Shown here piece after piece: positions 1 through 8,266 of a stretch of 64,000 nucleotides of DNA. Each line of letters starts with the position of its first letter. The first letter of the stretch is position 1. The notes under the pieces are model-generated. The model saw only the letters and a list, made by a program, of their open reading frames with translations. It was not told where the DNA came from and did not search any database. The position numbers and the translations under genes were made by a program. Origin of the DNA: Deltaproteobacteria bacterium (GTDB taxonomy: Bacteria; Bdellovibrionota_B; Oligoflexia; Oligoflexales; Bog-1112); assembly GCA_020635195.1 (NCBI GenBank), contig JACKAG010000002.1, positions 1 through 64,000 on the forward strand, read 5' to 3'.

Positions 1-2
1 GG

Positions 3-1058
3 GAAGAACTGAGTGGCCGTATTCGTATCCGGCGCTATCGGGTGAGCTTTCCCCGTAGCCGCATCTTGTTTGGCCTGGTTCACCGCCTTGTCACCCCATT
101 TCTGCTCAGATCTTTTTCTTTCTGTCCTTTATGGCTTCGTAAAATACTTCGCTACGGCCAGTCCCGGGCAGAATGGCTATGGCTGATTCTTCAGGGACCC
201 TATGTTCCTTCTCTGATCAGGGATCTCCATCTGAATCAGCATTTATATCGGAAGATCTATTTTTTTACCTGGCTTTATTACCCAAGCCGTGCAGGTATCC
301 TGGGTCTGGAGCATAAATCTGTTTTAATTCCTACAGCTCATGATGAAAAACCTTTCTGGTTTCCTTCTGTTCCGGATTTTTTTAAATCCGTTTCGGCTAT
401 TCTGGTAAACAGTCCCGCAGAAAAACGTCTGATCAGAAGTCTGCCTGGCTGTCAGCAGCTTCTTTGCCGTCAGGCTGGTGTTGGTCCCGGAGAAGCGTTT
501 CTTCAACAGGCTGATGACTTCCCCTCTCCGGAACATCTGCCTGAAAAATATCTTTGTTTTCTCGGAAGACTCACTGGGGGTAAGGGCTTACATACGTTAT
601 GTGAGTATTTTATTCGTTATCTTGAATCCTCAGGTGAAGATGAGTTGTTTCTGGTTCTGGCTGGTTTCCGGGATAAGAATCTGAAACTTCCGGTCCATTC
701 ACATATTCTTGTCATGCCTCCGGTTTCAGAGTCTGAAAAACTCTCTTTGCTGAGGGGGTGCCTGGCGGTTGTCAATCCTTCTCACTATGAAAGTCTGTCT
801 TTACTGATCATGGAAGCTTTGCTTCTCAGGAAGCCAGCTATCGTAAACGGAGCTAACCCTGTTCTGGCAGACTATGCAAAGCAGCACCGTTCTGTTCAGA
901 GCTTTCATGATCCGGATAGTTTTCAGGATAGTCTGCAGTTTTTCAGATCAGCAGAGTGGCTGGATCAGTCTGAGCATCTTCTGACTCTGGCCAGGAAATG
1001 GGTTTTGAGCGAATATTCATGGGATAAAATTCTGAATGTCTTTGATGAGAGTTTGTAA
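3..1058 (+). CDS. Glycosyltransferase, GT4-like, 5' end outside window
   Basis: The reading frame is open back to the window edge, so the N-terminus is missing; the GTG at 42 is probably internal. The C-terminal half has the GT-B sugar-nucleotide domain: an FLGRLTGGKGLHTL strand-loop, then NPSHYESLSLLIMEALLLRKP, the E(x7)E-type motif of retaining GT4 enzymes. The family transfers sugars from nucleotide donors onto lipids or glycans at the cytoplasmic membrane. Acceptor and pathway cannot be read from this fragment. A hairpin follows the stop codon, so this is likely the last gene of its transcript. Confidence 0.8.
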   Translation, partial: EELSGRIRIRRYRVSFPRSRILFGLVHRLVTPFLLRSFSFCPLWLRKILRYGQSRAEWLWLILQGPYVPSLIRDLHLNQHLYRKIYFFTWLYYPSRAGILGLEHKSVLIPTAHDEKPFWFPSVPDFFKSVSAILVNSPAEKRLIRSLPGCQQLLCRQAGVGPGEAFLQQADDFPSPEHLPEKYLCFLGRLTGGKGLHTLCEYFIRYLESSGEDELFLVLAGFRDKNLKLPVHSHILVMPPVSESEKLSLLRGCLAVVNPSHYESLSLLIMEALLLRKPAIVNGANPVLADYAKQHRSVQSFHDPDSFQDSLQFFRSAEWLDQSEHLLTLARKWVLSEYSWDKILNVFDESL

Positions 1059-1060
1059 AA

Positions 1061-1103
1061 AAAATGAGATCTTACAATAAGATCTGCCATCAGACCTCAT
1101 TTT
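1061..1103 (+). terminator. Nested hairpin after the glycosyltransferase
   Basis: An outer stem AAAATGAG (1061-1068) pairs with CTCATTTT (1096-1103). It encloses, with slight overlap, a second perfect hairpin AGATCTTA-CAA-TAAGATCT (1067-1085). It lies directly after the stop codon, and its T-rich 3' arm fits a terminator that could work in either direction. Confidence 0.5.
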
Positions 1104-1128
1104 ATAGTAATACGGGAAAATTTTTATA

Positions 1129-1491
1129 ATGATGAAAGAAGATCTTATCAGAAAGATCAGTACAAAAAATATTCTTTTTCGTGAAGGTAAAGTGACGCCA
1201 AAGAAAAAGGGTCTTTTTGTAACTCTCTGGAAAAGAGATGCGGAGGGAAACACTTGTCCGTTTGATTCTTCCGATCCATATGATTATGTGATTATTAACG
1301 TACATAATGTTAAAAGATCAGGTGCATTCATTTTTCCAAAAGATGTGCTTGTCAAAAATCGGATATTTTCCCATCAGGACATAACGGGAAAACGAGCATT
1401 TCGACTTTATCCACCATGGGAAAATGAACTTAATCAACAGGCAACAAAAAGCCAGGAATGGCAGATCCGATACTTTGTTGAAAATAAATAA
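1129..1491 (+). CDS. MepB family protein, short form
   Basis: The 120-residue product resembles MepB-family proteins, named after the third gene of the staphylococcal mepRAB operon and of unknown biochemical role. Visible family-like segments are FREGKVTPKKKGLFVTLWKR, FIFPKDVLVKNRI, GKRAFRLYPPW and QEWQIRYFV near the C-terminus. From memory the family is about 150-165 residues, so roughly 30 N-terminal residues seem to be missing. No earlier start is obvious in the short gap after the hairpin at 1061-1103. It may be an N-terminally trimmed relic or a naturally short member. No regulator or efflux pump gene lies beside it. Confidence 0.6.
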   Translation: MMKEDLIRKISTKNILFREGKVTPKKKGLFVTLWKRDAEGNTCPFDSSDPYDYVIINVHNVKRSGAFIFPKDVLVKNRIFSHQDITGKRAFRLYPPWENELNQQATKSQEWQIRYFVENK

Positions 1492-1923
1492 GCTCAGCTC
1501 TGAAGTGGCAATCGAAGTTCCGGAATCTCTGAAAGAGCAAAAAACTCTATACAAATGAAATTAATGTTGCTGCATTTTATCATGAACCCCATTTATGATG
1601 ATGGGTTGGGATGCTTTATCTAAGGTTGGTTCCATCGTCAGGACAAATATGAGCCTGATTTAAGTAAGTCTCTTTTCTGTCACCAAAATGAATCTTACAG
1701 GGGCTGGGCTTTATAGGCTCTTGATGAGGGTGTCTGCGACTGTCATGCAAAACGTAATTGCTTAGACAAATAGTGGCCTCAGACATGGAGTCATAACCCT
1801 TGGTGCATAGACATCCGGAAAAACCTGTTTGCCTGATGATTCCATTGTCTTAAAACAGGTCGTCAGAGAACAGGCCTGGTGTCGTATGATAGGGGCCGGA
1901 TCGTTATACATGACGGAGCAGGT
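1492..1923. other. Gene-free stretch before first ankyrin gene
   Basis: No credible gene was seen. An imperfect hairpin lies near 1583-1607 (AACCCCAT...ATGGGTT). From 1660 the sequence is the left part of a duplicated unit that reappears at 5655; this part lies downstream of the minus-strand ankyrin gene and has no recognised function. Confidence 0.5.
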
Positions 1924-3129
1924 TTATTTCCAGAATGAGCAGCTTTGACTGAGAAATGTTACGATATCGGGATGCTTATTCGCTGTTGCCCAGTCGAGGG
2001 CAGTCATTCCCCATATGTCGTGCTTAGCTGGAGCAACATCCGCCCCTTTTCTGACAAGAAGTTCTACAATATTTTTATGTCCATTTTTCGCAGCCAGGCA
2101 GATTGGGATCTGGCTAAAATAGTCGGACTCAAAATAGTCCGTCGGATTAACAGCGACTCCTTTTTCTTCGACAAGAAATTTTATGATATCTAAGCGCCCC
2201 TCGTTTGCAGCTCGCTGGAGGAGTGTCAGGCCACTTATGTCAGTCAGGTCAACATCTGCCAAACCTTCTTCGATGAGATATTTTGCAACATCCATATTTC
2301 CTTTGTACGCAGCCCGCCGGAGGGGGAGCAGGCTATTTTCGTCAGTCTGATCAGCGTCCACCTTATCTTCGTCGTTGTCAGCAAGGTCAGGCTGATCAGC
2401 GTCCACCTTATCTTCGTCGTCATCAGCAAGGTCAGCCTGATTGACATCAGCCTCTGTTTCGACAGGAAAATTTACGACATCTATCTGCTTTTTCGCTGGA
2501 GGCTGGAAGAGGGGGCCCTCATATTCGTCAGTCTGATTAGTCTTTGCTCCGTTTTCGATAAGCAATTCTACGATATTTGTCCGGTTGTGTTGCAATGCAA
2601 AACCGAGGGGGCTTATCCCGTTTCTGTTTGTGTGATTAACATCGGCCCCGTTTTTGATGAGAAATTTTATGATATTTATGTGGCAACTCTGCACTGCCCG
2701 CAACAGGGGTGTGTTGAGCATATGATCGGCTTGATTAACATCCGCCTTCCCTATTTCGACCAGGAATTTTACGTTATCTACCCTACCGCGGAGCACTGCC
2801 CGGAGCAGAGCTGTACGCCCTTGCGAGTCAGGCCGGTTAACATCAACACCTGTTTCGATAAAAAATTTTACGGCATCTGTCGGCCCATATTCCGATGCCC
2901 AGATCAAAAGTTGGTCTTTACTGACATCCGAGCAACCGCTTCTGACGAATTCTGCTACCTTATCCCACTCTCCCTTATTGACAGCACGGATAACGAGGGA
3001 CTTGTTTTTGTTAGTATACTGTCCGCAGTATAAAGGTATAGTATTTCTGCTATCGGGGGTTTTAGCTTTTGCGCCTAAAGCCAGACTGTTGTGTAATGCC
3101 AGAATTAAAAAACATACTAAAATTTTCAT
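1924..3129 (-). CDS. Secreted ankyrin-repeat protein, copy 1
   Basis: 401 residues starting MKILVCFLILALHNSLALG, a clear Sec signal peptide, so the protein is exported. Roughly eight ankyrin repeats follow, with the typical pattern of T-LL-A, ADVN and IVELLI segments. An acidic linker splits the array at about residues 228-265, where a 15-residue unit (DADQPDLADNDEDKV) occurs almost twice. Ankyrin arrays bind proteins; no catalytic domain is seen. The paralog at 5919-7079 differs by substitutions and lacks one acidic unit. The target is unknown; a periplasmic or secreted binding role is inferred. Confidence 0.85.
   Translation of the reverse strand: MKILVCFLILALHNSLALGAKAKTPDSRNTIPLYCGQYTNKNKSLVIRAVNKGEWDKVAEFVRSGCSDVSKDQLLIWASEYGPTDAVKFFIETGVDVNRPDSQGRTALLRAVLRGRVDNVKFLVEIGKADVNQADHMLNTPLLRAVQSCHINIIKFLIKNGADVNHTNRNGISPLGFALQHNRTNIVELLIENGAKTNQTDEYEGPLFQPPAKKQIDVVNFPVETEADVNQADLADDDEDKVDADQPDLADNDEDKVDADQTDENSLLPLRRAAYKGNMDVAKYLIEEGLADVDLTDISGLTLLQRAANEGRLDIIKFLVEEKGVAVNPTDYFESDYFSQIPICLAAKNGHKNIVELLVRKGADVAPAKHDIWGMTALDWATANKHPDIVTFLSQSCSFWK
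2349..2438. repeat. 45-bp tandem repeat coding for the acidic linker
   Basis: Two adjacent copies of a 45-bp unit, 2349-2393 and 2394-2438, lie inside ankyrin copy 1. The unit begins GATCAGCGTCCACCTTATCT and ends AGGTCAGGCT or AGGTCAGCCT. It preserves the frame and encodes the acidic 15-residue unit. Copy 2 of the gene has only one such unit. Confidence 0.85.
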
Positions 3130-3407
3130 GAGACGGTCCTCGGTACAAAAAAGTTTTTTTATGAAATTGCACTGTTCAGCGAAAAAAATTGAGCTGGAGC
3201 AACCTTTCCTGAAGTTTTCCTGTAATATCCAGCTATCAGGCCGTGTCCTGACAAACAGAGCTACCGGAACACTTTTTGCGTGTGTTCATCCGGGTGACTC
3301 TGTCTCAAAAGTCGCCCGTGCTTAATAAGATGGGCGACAGTATTGTAAAAAAAAATAGTTGTCTATAAAAAAAGTAAAACTGTGCTTATTTAGAGGCTTT
3401 CCCAAAA

Positions 3408-3626
3408 CTAACGCAATGAATTTAGTTTCTTATCGCCCAGCATAATTGATGCGATATAAACCCAATACTTTCCATAGAAATTTTTTCTTTCAAAATCTTT
3501 TGATAGTCTTCGGTATCCATCAAGCCATGCAATTGTTCTCTCTACTTTCCATCGATGAATAATGGGAACGAACTCTTTTAATTTTTTCATTGAGGATATG
3601 ACGAGTTCTACATGAGTAATTGTCAA
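3408..3626 (-). pseudogene. IS5-family transposase, C-terminal piece
   Basis: The piece shows KRW-like and catalytic-region features of IS5 transposases: IIHRWKVERTIAWLDGYRRL followed by SKDFE, with the glutamate of VERT as the expected third DDE residue. It was cut from its N-terminal half (4970-5553) by the IS256-family insertion. Confidence 0.8.
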
Positions 3627-4969
3627 ATTTAGTGGATCAGAGATTTAAGCAGCAAGTTTTCTTACCCCATCCTCAAACTTAACATTAAGATCAATAACAT
3701 CCGCCAGTAGTTTGTAACCCCGGAGTTTCCTCCAGCGCTTTTCTGCACTTTTAATCAACTTAAAAACCATGTGCACAGTGGCATTGACAGAGCCACAGCC
3801 TTTCGTTCTCTTCGTCCGGAGTCGTACTGTCGCAAATGTGGATTCAATAGGATTAGTGGTCCGGATATGCTGCCAATGAACACCAGGAAAATCATAGAAG
3901 CTGAGGAGCCTGTGTTTACCCCTCAGCAGACTTTTGACAGCCTTCGGGTATTTATCTTCAAAAACTGACTGAAATTTTGTAAGCGCTTTTTCCGCATCTT
4001 TTTTGTTCTCTGCCATATATATTTCATGAATCATTTTCTTAGCTTCAGGCTGTTTTGTCTTTGGCATCTTGTCCAGAATATTTGCGGTCTTATGAACCCA
4101 GCAGGCTTGCTGTTTAGAGGACGGAAAAATTTCCTCCAGCGCTTTCCAGAAACCAAGGGCACCATCCGCAACGGCAAGCTCAGGCCCTCTCTCCAGCCCT
4201 CGTTCTCTCAGAGAGAGCAGAACATTCTTCCAGCTCAGCTCGCTTTCACGATAGCCCTGCTCTATCGCTACCAGCTCTTTTTTGCCATCTTCTGCTGCTC
4301 CGACAATCACCAGAATGCACATTCTGTCATCTTCCCCGAGGCGCACGTTAAAATGTATCCCATCTGCCCACATGTACACGTAACGTTTCCCGGAAAGAGA
4401 TCGCTTATCCCACTCCCGGAAATCTCCTTCCCAGACCTTCTTTAATCTTGTCACAGTCGATGCTGAGAAACCCTTAGCATGTTTACCCAGAAGAGCCTGA
4501 AGCGCTTCTGGAAAATCTCCGCTTGAAATCCCCTTCAGATAAAGCCATGGGACAAGCTCTTCCAGAGATTTAGTTTTTCTCAGGTACGGTGGCAGAATCT
4601 GGCTGGTAAATCTTTTCCGGCAGCCATCCTCATCAACTCTCTTATCGTTTATCTTTGGTGCTTTCACATCAATAGCACCAAGACCGGTCTGGATCTTTCT
4701 TTCCGGGTGATAGCCATTTCTGACCACCATCCTGTGCCCTTTCTCATCTGCTACAGATCTGAATCTCTCAATATAGTCGGAGACTTCAGCCTCTATTGCC
4801 TGAGCCAGCATCTTTCGGGCACCTTCTCTTAATACCTCTGTCAACGCATCGCTGATAGTTTCTTGTGGAAGTTGAACTGAATTGCAAGTAGCTTCTCTCA
4901 TAGCGTATTCCTTAAATTCTAAAAAAGCACTTGAGGGTACGCTACTTAATTCTCCTCATCCACTAAATT
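3626..4969 (-). mobile_element. IS256-family insertion sequence, intact
   Basis: The element is bounded by AATTTAGTGGAT (3626-3637) and its inverted copy (4958-4969) and contains one complete transposase. It lies inside the IS5-family transposase gene. No clean 8-9 bp target duplication is visible, so it may have rearranged since insertion. A C-terminal remnant of a closely related element lies at 54239-54569. Confidence 0.8.
3645..4901 (-). CDS. IS256 family transposase
   Basis: 418 residues, full length for the mutator/IS256 family. The DDE residues appear in context: the Asp of YMWADGIHFNV, the Asp of LAVADGALGFWKAL, and the Glu of TTNPIESTF. The family C-x2-H motif is present as QQACWVHKTANIL. 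It catalyses cut-out copying and reinsertion of the element through its terminal repeats. No stop or frameshift is visible, so it may be active. It could also act in trans on the remnant near 54.5 kb if that keeps usable ends. Confidence 0.95.
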   Translation of the reverse strand: MREATCNSVQLPQETISDALTEVLREGARKMLAQAIEAEVSDYIERFRSVADEKGHRMVVRNGYHPERKIQTGLGAIDVKAPKINDKRVDEDGCRKRFTSQILPPYLRKTKSLEELVPWLYLKGISSGDFPEALQALLGKHAKGFSASTVTRLKKVWEGDFREWDKRSLSGKRYVYMWADGIHFNVRLGEDDRMCILVIVGAAEDGKKELVAIEQGYRESELSWKNVLLSLRERGLERGPELAVADGALGFWKALEEIFPSSKQQACWVHKTANILDKMPKTKQPEAKKMIHEIYMAENKKDAEKALTKFQSVFEDKYPKAVKSLLRGKHRLLSFYDFPGVHWQHIRTTNPIESTFATVRLRTKRTKGCGSVNATVHMVFKLIKSAEKRWRKLRGYKLLADVIDLNVKFEDGVRKLAA

Positions 4970-5553
4970 CGATCATATCTCGTTCTACATTGTTGTATGT
5001 CTTCAATCCTTTGTAGGCAGAATCGGCATGAATCTGTTTCAGATCAGAAAAATATTTATCTTTTGTACGTGCTGCTAAGCATCTTCCTCCTTTAATATCA
5101 TGCAAATTTGCACGCAGAAGGAGAACAGATATGATCATGCCTAAAGAATCAACCATGAGATGTCGTTTTTTACCCTTAACCTTTTTATTACCATCAAAAC
5201 CTGTATTTTGAGCAAGAGAGGTGCTTTTGATGGATTGGGAATCAAAGATTACGATGGCTGGTTTTTCTTTTTTTCCGACCAGTATTCGTATTGATTTCCT
5301 CAATAAATCATTGATAACTTCGAATATGCCTTGATTGGACCACGTTCGAAAATCGTTATAGACAGTTTTCCATGGAGGAAATGAATCAGGCAGTAGATTC
5401 CATTGGCAGCCAGTTTTTCCAACAAAAAAAATAGCATCTAAAATTTTTTTGGAGGAATGAATTCTGGGTCTCCCGGTTTTTTTCGAGTCAAAAAGATGTC
5501 CGACAATTTTTCCAGGTTTTATCACTGACACCAAATGTGCTAAAAGTATCCAT
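4970..5553 (-). pseudogene. IS5-family transposase, N-terminal piece, frameshifted
   Basis: The best start is the ATG at 5553, six bases after AAGGAG, giving MDTFSTFGVSDKTW. That frame stops soon after. The family-like continuation KIVGHLFDSKKTGRPRIHSS lies one base out, across a run of five A. Downstream are WNLLPDSFPPWKTVYNDF, the catalytic Asp of IVIFDSQSIKST, KKVKGKKRHLMVDSLG, and the Asp of IHADSAYKG. The frame then runs into the IS256 end. The shift may be a mutation or a slippage site; with the insertion the gene is dead. Confidence 0.8.
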
Positions 5554-5654
5554 GGGATGCTCCTTAAACGTTATGACAAAAAGTTAAGGTAAGCATCCTA
5601 TTTTTTTTACTTAAATTGAAATACCGTTAAAATTTATGATTTTGGGAAAGCCTC

Positions 5655-7353
5655 TTAAGTGAGTCTCTTTTCTGTCACCAAAATGAATCTTACAGGGGCT
5701 GGGTTTTGTAGGCTCTTGATGAGGGTGTCTGTGATTATCATGCAAAACGTAATTGCTTAGGCAAATAGTGGCCTCAGACATGGAGTCATAACCCTTGGTG
5801 TATAGACATCCGGAAAAACCTGTTTGCCTGATGATTCCATTGTCTTAAAACAGGTCGTCAGAGAACAGGCCTGGTGTCGTATGATCAGGGCCGGATTGTT
5901 ATACATGACGGAGCAGGTTTATCTCCAGAATGAGCAGCTTTGCCTGAGAAATGTTACGATATCGCGGTGCTTATTTGCTGTTGCCCAGTCGAGGGCAGTC
6001 ATTCCCCATATGTCGTGCTTATCAGCTGGAGCAATATCCGCCCCTTTTCTGACAAGAAACTCTACAATATTTTTATGTCCATTTTTCGCAGCCAGGCAGA
6101 TTGGGATCCGGCTAAAATAGTCGGACTCAAAATAGCCAGTCGGATTAACAGCGACTCCTTTTTCTTCGACAAGAAATTTTATGATATCTAAGCGCCCCTC
6201 GTTTGCAGCTCGCTGGAGGAGTGTCAGGCCACTTATGTCAGTCAGGTCAACATCTGCCAAACCTTCTTCGATGAGATATTTTGCAACATCCATATTTCCT
6301 TTGTACGCAGCCCGCCGGAGGGGGAGCAGGCTATGTTCTTCAGTCTGATCAGCATCCACCTTATCTTCGTCGTTGTCAGCAAGGTCAGCCTGATTGACAT
6401 CAGCCTCTGTTTCGACAGGAAAATTTACGACATCCATCTGCTTTTTCGCTGGAAGCTGGAAGAGGGGGCGCCTGTATTCGTGAGTCTGATTAGCATTTGC
6501 TCTGTTTTCGATAAGCAATTCTAAGACATTTATCCGGTTGTATTGCAATGCAAAACTGAGGGGGCTTAGTCCGTTTCTGTTCGTGCGATTAACATCGGCC
6601 CCGTTTGCGATAAGAAATTCTACGAGATTTATCCGGTTATTCTGCACTGCCCGAAACAGGGGTGTGTTGAGCATATGATCAGCTTGATTAACATCGGCCC
6701 CGTTTTCGACAAGGAGTTCTATGACATCTGCCCTGTTGTGGTTCACTGCCCAGAGCAGAGCTGTACGCCCTCCCGAGTCAGGTTGGTTAACATCAGCACC
6801 TCTTTCGATAAGAAATTTTACGGCATCTATCGGCCCATGTTGCGATGCCAGGCGCAGGAGTCGATCCTTATGGACATCCGAGCAACCACTTCTGACGAAG
6901 TCTGCGACCTTGTCCCACTCTCCCTTATTGACAGCACGGATAACGGGGGACTTGTTTGGGTTAGAATGCTGTGCACCATATAAAGGTATAGGATTTCTGC
7001 TATCGGGGGTTTCAGCTTTTGCGCCTAAAGCCAGACTGTTGTGTAATGCCAGAATTAAAAAACATACTAAAATTTTCATGAGACGGTACTCGGTACAAAA
7101 AAGTTTTTTTGTGAAATTGCTTTGTGAAATTGCACTGTTCAGCGAAAAAACTGAGCTAGAGCAATCTTTCTTCAAGTTTGCCTGTAATATCCAGCTATCA
7201 GGCTGTGTCCTGACAAACAGAGCTGCCGGAACACTTTTTGCGTGTATTCATCCGGGTAACTCTGCCTCAAAAGTCGCCCATGCTTCATAAGATGGGCGAC
7301 AGTATTATAAAAAAAAATAGTTGTCTATAAAAAAAGCAAGACTGGCTTATTTA
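5655..7353. repeat. Duplicated ankyrin unit, copy 2
   Basis: Second copy of the unit at 1660-3392. Its left edge touches the right end of the IS5 element through the shared TTA. Its right edge, again at TTA, touches a remnant of the opposite IS5 end (7354-7430), so this copy has IS5 sequence on both sides. Confidence 0.85.
5919..7079 (-). CDS. Secreted ankyrin-repeat protein, copy 2
   Basis: 386 residues from the ATG at 7079, which gives the same signal peptide as copy 1 (MKILVCFLILALHNSLALG). A longer frame to 7175 exists, but it would bury the signal peptide. The protein has ankyrin repeats before and after a short acidic linker with a single 15-residue unit. It differs from copy 1 at many scattered residues, so the duplication is not very recent and both copies seem to have stayed open. 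Binding partner unknown. Confidence 0.85.
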   Translation of the reverse strand: MKILVCFLILALHNSLALGAKAETPDSRNPIPLYGAQHSNPNKSPVIRAVNKGEWDKVADFVRSGCSDVHKDRLLRLASQHGPIDAVKFLIERGADVNQPDSGGRTALLWAVNHNRADVIELLVENGADVNQADHMLNTPLFRAVQNNRINLVEFLIANGADVNRTNRNGLSPLSFALQYNRINVLELLIENRANANQTHEYRRPLFQLPAKKQMDVVNFPVETEADVNQADLADNDEDKVDADQTEEHSLLPLRRAAYKGNMDVAKYLIEEGLADVDLTDISGLTLLQRAANEGRLDIIKFLVEEKGVAVNPTGYFESDYFSRIPICLAAKNGHKNIVEFLVRKGADIAPADKHDIWGMTALDWATANKHRDIVTFLRQSCSFWR

Positions 7354-7430
7354 GAGGCTTCCCAAATTCATAAATTTTAACGCTATTTCAATTTAAATAA
7401 AAAAAATGGATGCTTACCTTAGTTTTTTGT
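7354..7430. mobile_element. IS5-family end remnant
   Basis: About 77 bp starting GAGGCTTCCCAAATTCATAA closely match, in inverted orientation, the transposase-start end of the IS5 element (5580-5654), including the sequence around GGATGCTTACCTTA. The rest of the element is gone. Confidence 0.75.
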
Positions 7431-7738
7431 AACTTCTCAACAAAGCCACAAGCGAGCGTATCAATATATTGATACGTCGTGACAGAGGACATCAACGTTC
7501 AGATGAGGCATTTTTTTTTAGAATTCATGTCAGCAGCATCTCCAGATCTGTTTTTTAGAGTTTTTCCCACCATAAGCTCTGCGGGGCTTTTAATCTTCCC
7601 CGCAGCAGATGGCTGTCCTCAGGAACGAAACTTCAGGCTTACGACAGGTTTTTTTCAGGTTTGCAAATGTATCCCGGCGTTGATGTCCGGAGGCGACTCG
7701 TGTAACTTACTCACTTTGCGGCGCTTAACAAATGCTCT
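7431..7738. other. Gene-free stretch with element scars
   Basis: No gene could be supported here. Apart from the palindrome at 7457-7476 it holds short open frames without family features. It lies between an IS5 end remnant and an IS630 remnant and is probably insertion debris. Confidence 0.4.
7457..7476. repeat. Perfect 20-bp palindrome
   Basis: CGTATCAATATATTGATACG equals its own reverse complement. It lies just right of the IS5 scar, in a stretch without a credible gene. It could be a dimeric protein site or an element end; no neighbour tells which. Confidence 0.6.
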
Positions 7739-8100
7739 GGAGAGCTTTATTATAAGGGATATGAAGGAAAATTAAATGCGGAGACTTATATTGATTTTTT
7801 GAAGCATATACTGAAATCGAAGCCTGGTCATATCATTCTTGTTTACGATGGGGCTACCTTCTCACAGATCAAAACTTGTGAAAGAATTCATCAACTCATG
7901 CAAGAAAAGATTGAAATCAACTGAATGCATATTCAGTTGATTTCAATCGGATTGGAAGATTGTGGTAAAAACAAAGCGGGAAGGTACTTATCTGAATTAC
8001 TTTCCGAACTTCGAATCACTTGTCCAAAAAGTTGAAAAAACCTTATGTGAATGGATACTTCTTAATCCGGATATCTTTCTGTTCTTATGGTACAAAAAAT
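7739..8100 (+). pseudogene. IS630-type transposase remnant
   Basis: One frame reads GELYYKGYEGKLNAETYIDF, then FLKHILKSKPGHIILVYDGA, resembling the C-terminal DDE region of IS630/Tc1 transposases, where ILVYDGA carries the second Asp. A stop follows at 7922-7924. A second frame from about 7996 (NYFPNFESLVQKVEKTL) resembles the family C-terminus. No intact ORF and no terminal repeats were found. Confidence 0.55.
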
Positions 8101-8266
8101 GACTTTTTATGTTGCATAAAAAACTTGATTTTTTATCTGTTTCTGCTGATCGCCGATAGTGTGACTGTGAAACATGTATTTCTTTAAAAGATCTGATTTC
8201 TCATGGACCGTTATATGTAAGAGCAAGCACGTCGCTCTAAACTTTTTCGTACGGAGATAAATTCAT

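Larger units (their letters stand above)
1660..3392. repeat. Duplicated ankyrin unit, copy 1
   Basis: About 1.73 kb, matching 5655-7353 with scattered differences. It includes the whole minus-strand ankyrin gene plus flanks. The unit starts with TTAAG and ends in CTTATTTA. Removing the IS5 element at 3393-5654 and one TTA would place the two copies head to tail. Copy 1 carries an extra 45-bp internal repeat. Confidence 0.85.
3393..5654 (-). mobile_element. IS5-family (IS1031-like) element, interrupted
   Basis: Ends are GAGGCTTTCCCAAAA at 3393-3407 and its inverted copy at 5640-5654. Both flanks carry a TTA target duplication (3390-3392 and 5655-5657), which fits the 3-bp TNA targets of the IS1031 group. 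The transposase is split into two pieces by an IS256-family element and also seems frameshifted near its N-terminus, so this copy should be unable to move itself. Confidence 0.85.

Noticed and set aside
3618..4978. A target duplication for the IS256-family element
   Set aside because: The 9 bases on each side (TAATTGTCA-like and CGATCATAT-like) do not match; no duplication can be claimed.
6721..7290. Long plus-strand frame opposite ankyrin copy 2, and a matching one at 2587-3033
   Set aside because: Both are antisense to clear signal-peptide/ankyrin genes, have no domain features, and follow from the repeat structure of the sense strand.
8133..8159. GCCGATAG at 8152-8159 as a possible flagellar sigma-28 -10 box before the chemoreceptor
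   Set aside because: The -35 region at the right distance matches only about half of TAAAGTTT, so the call would be too weak.
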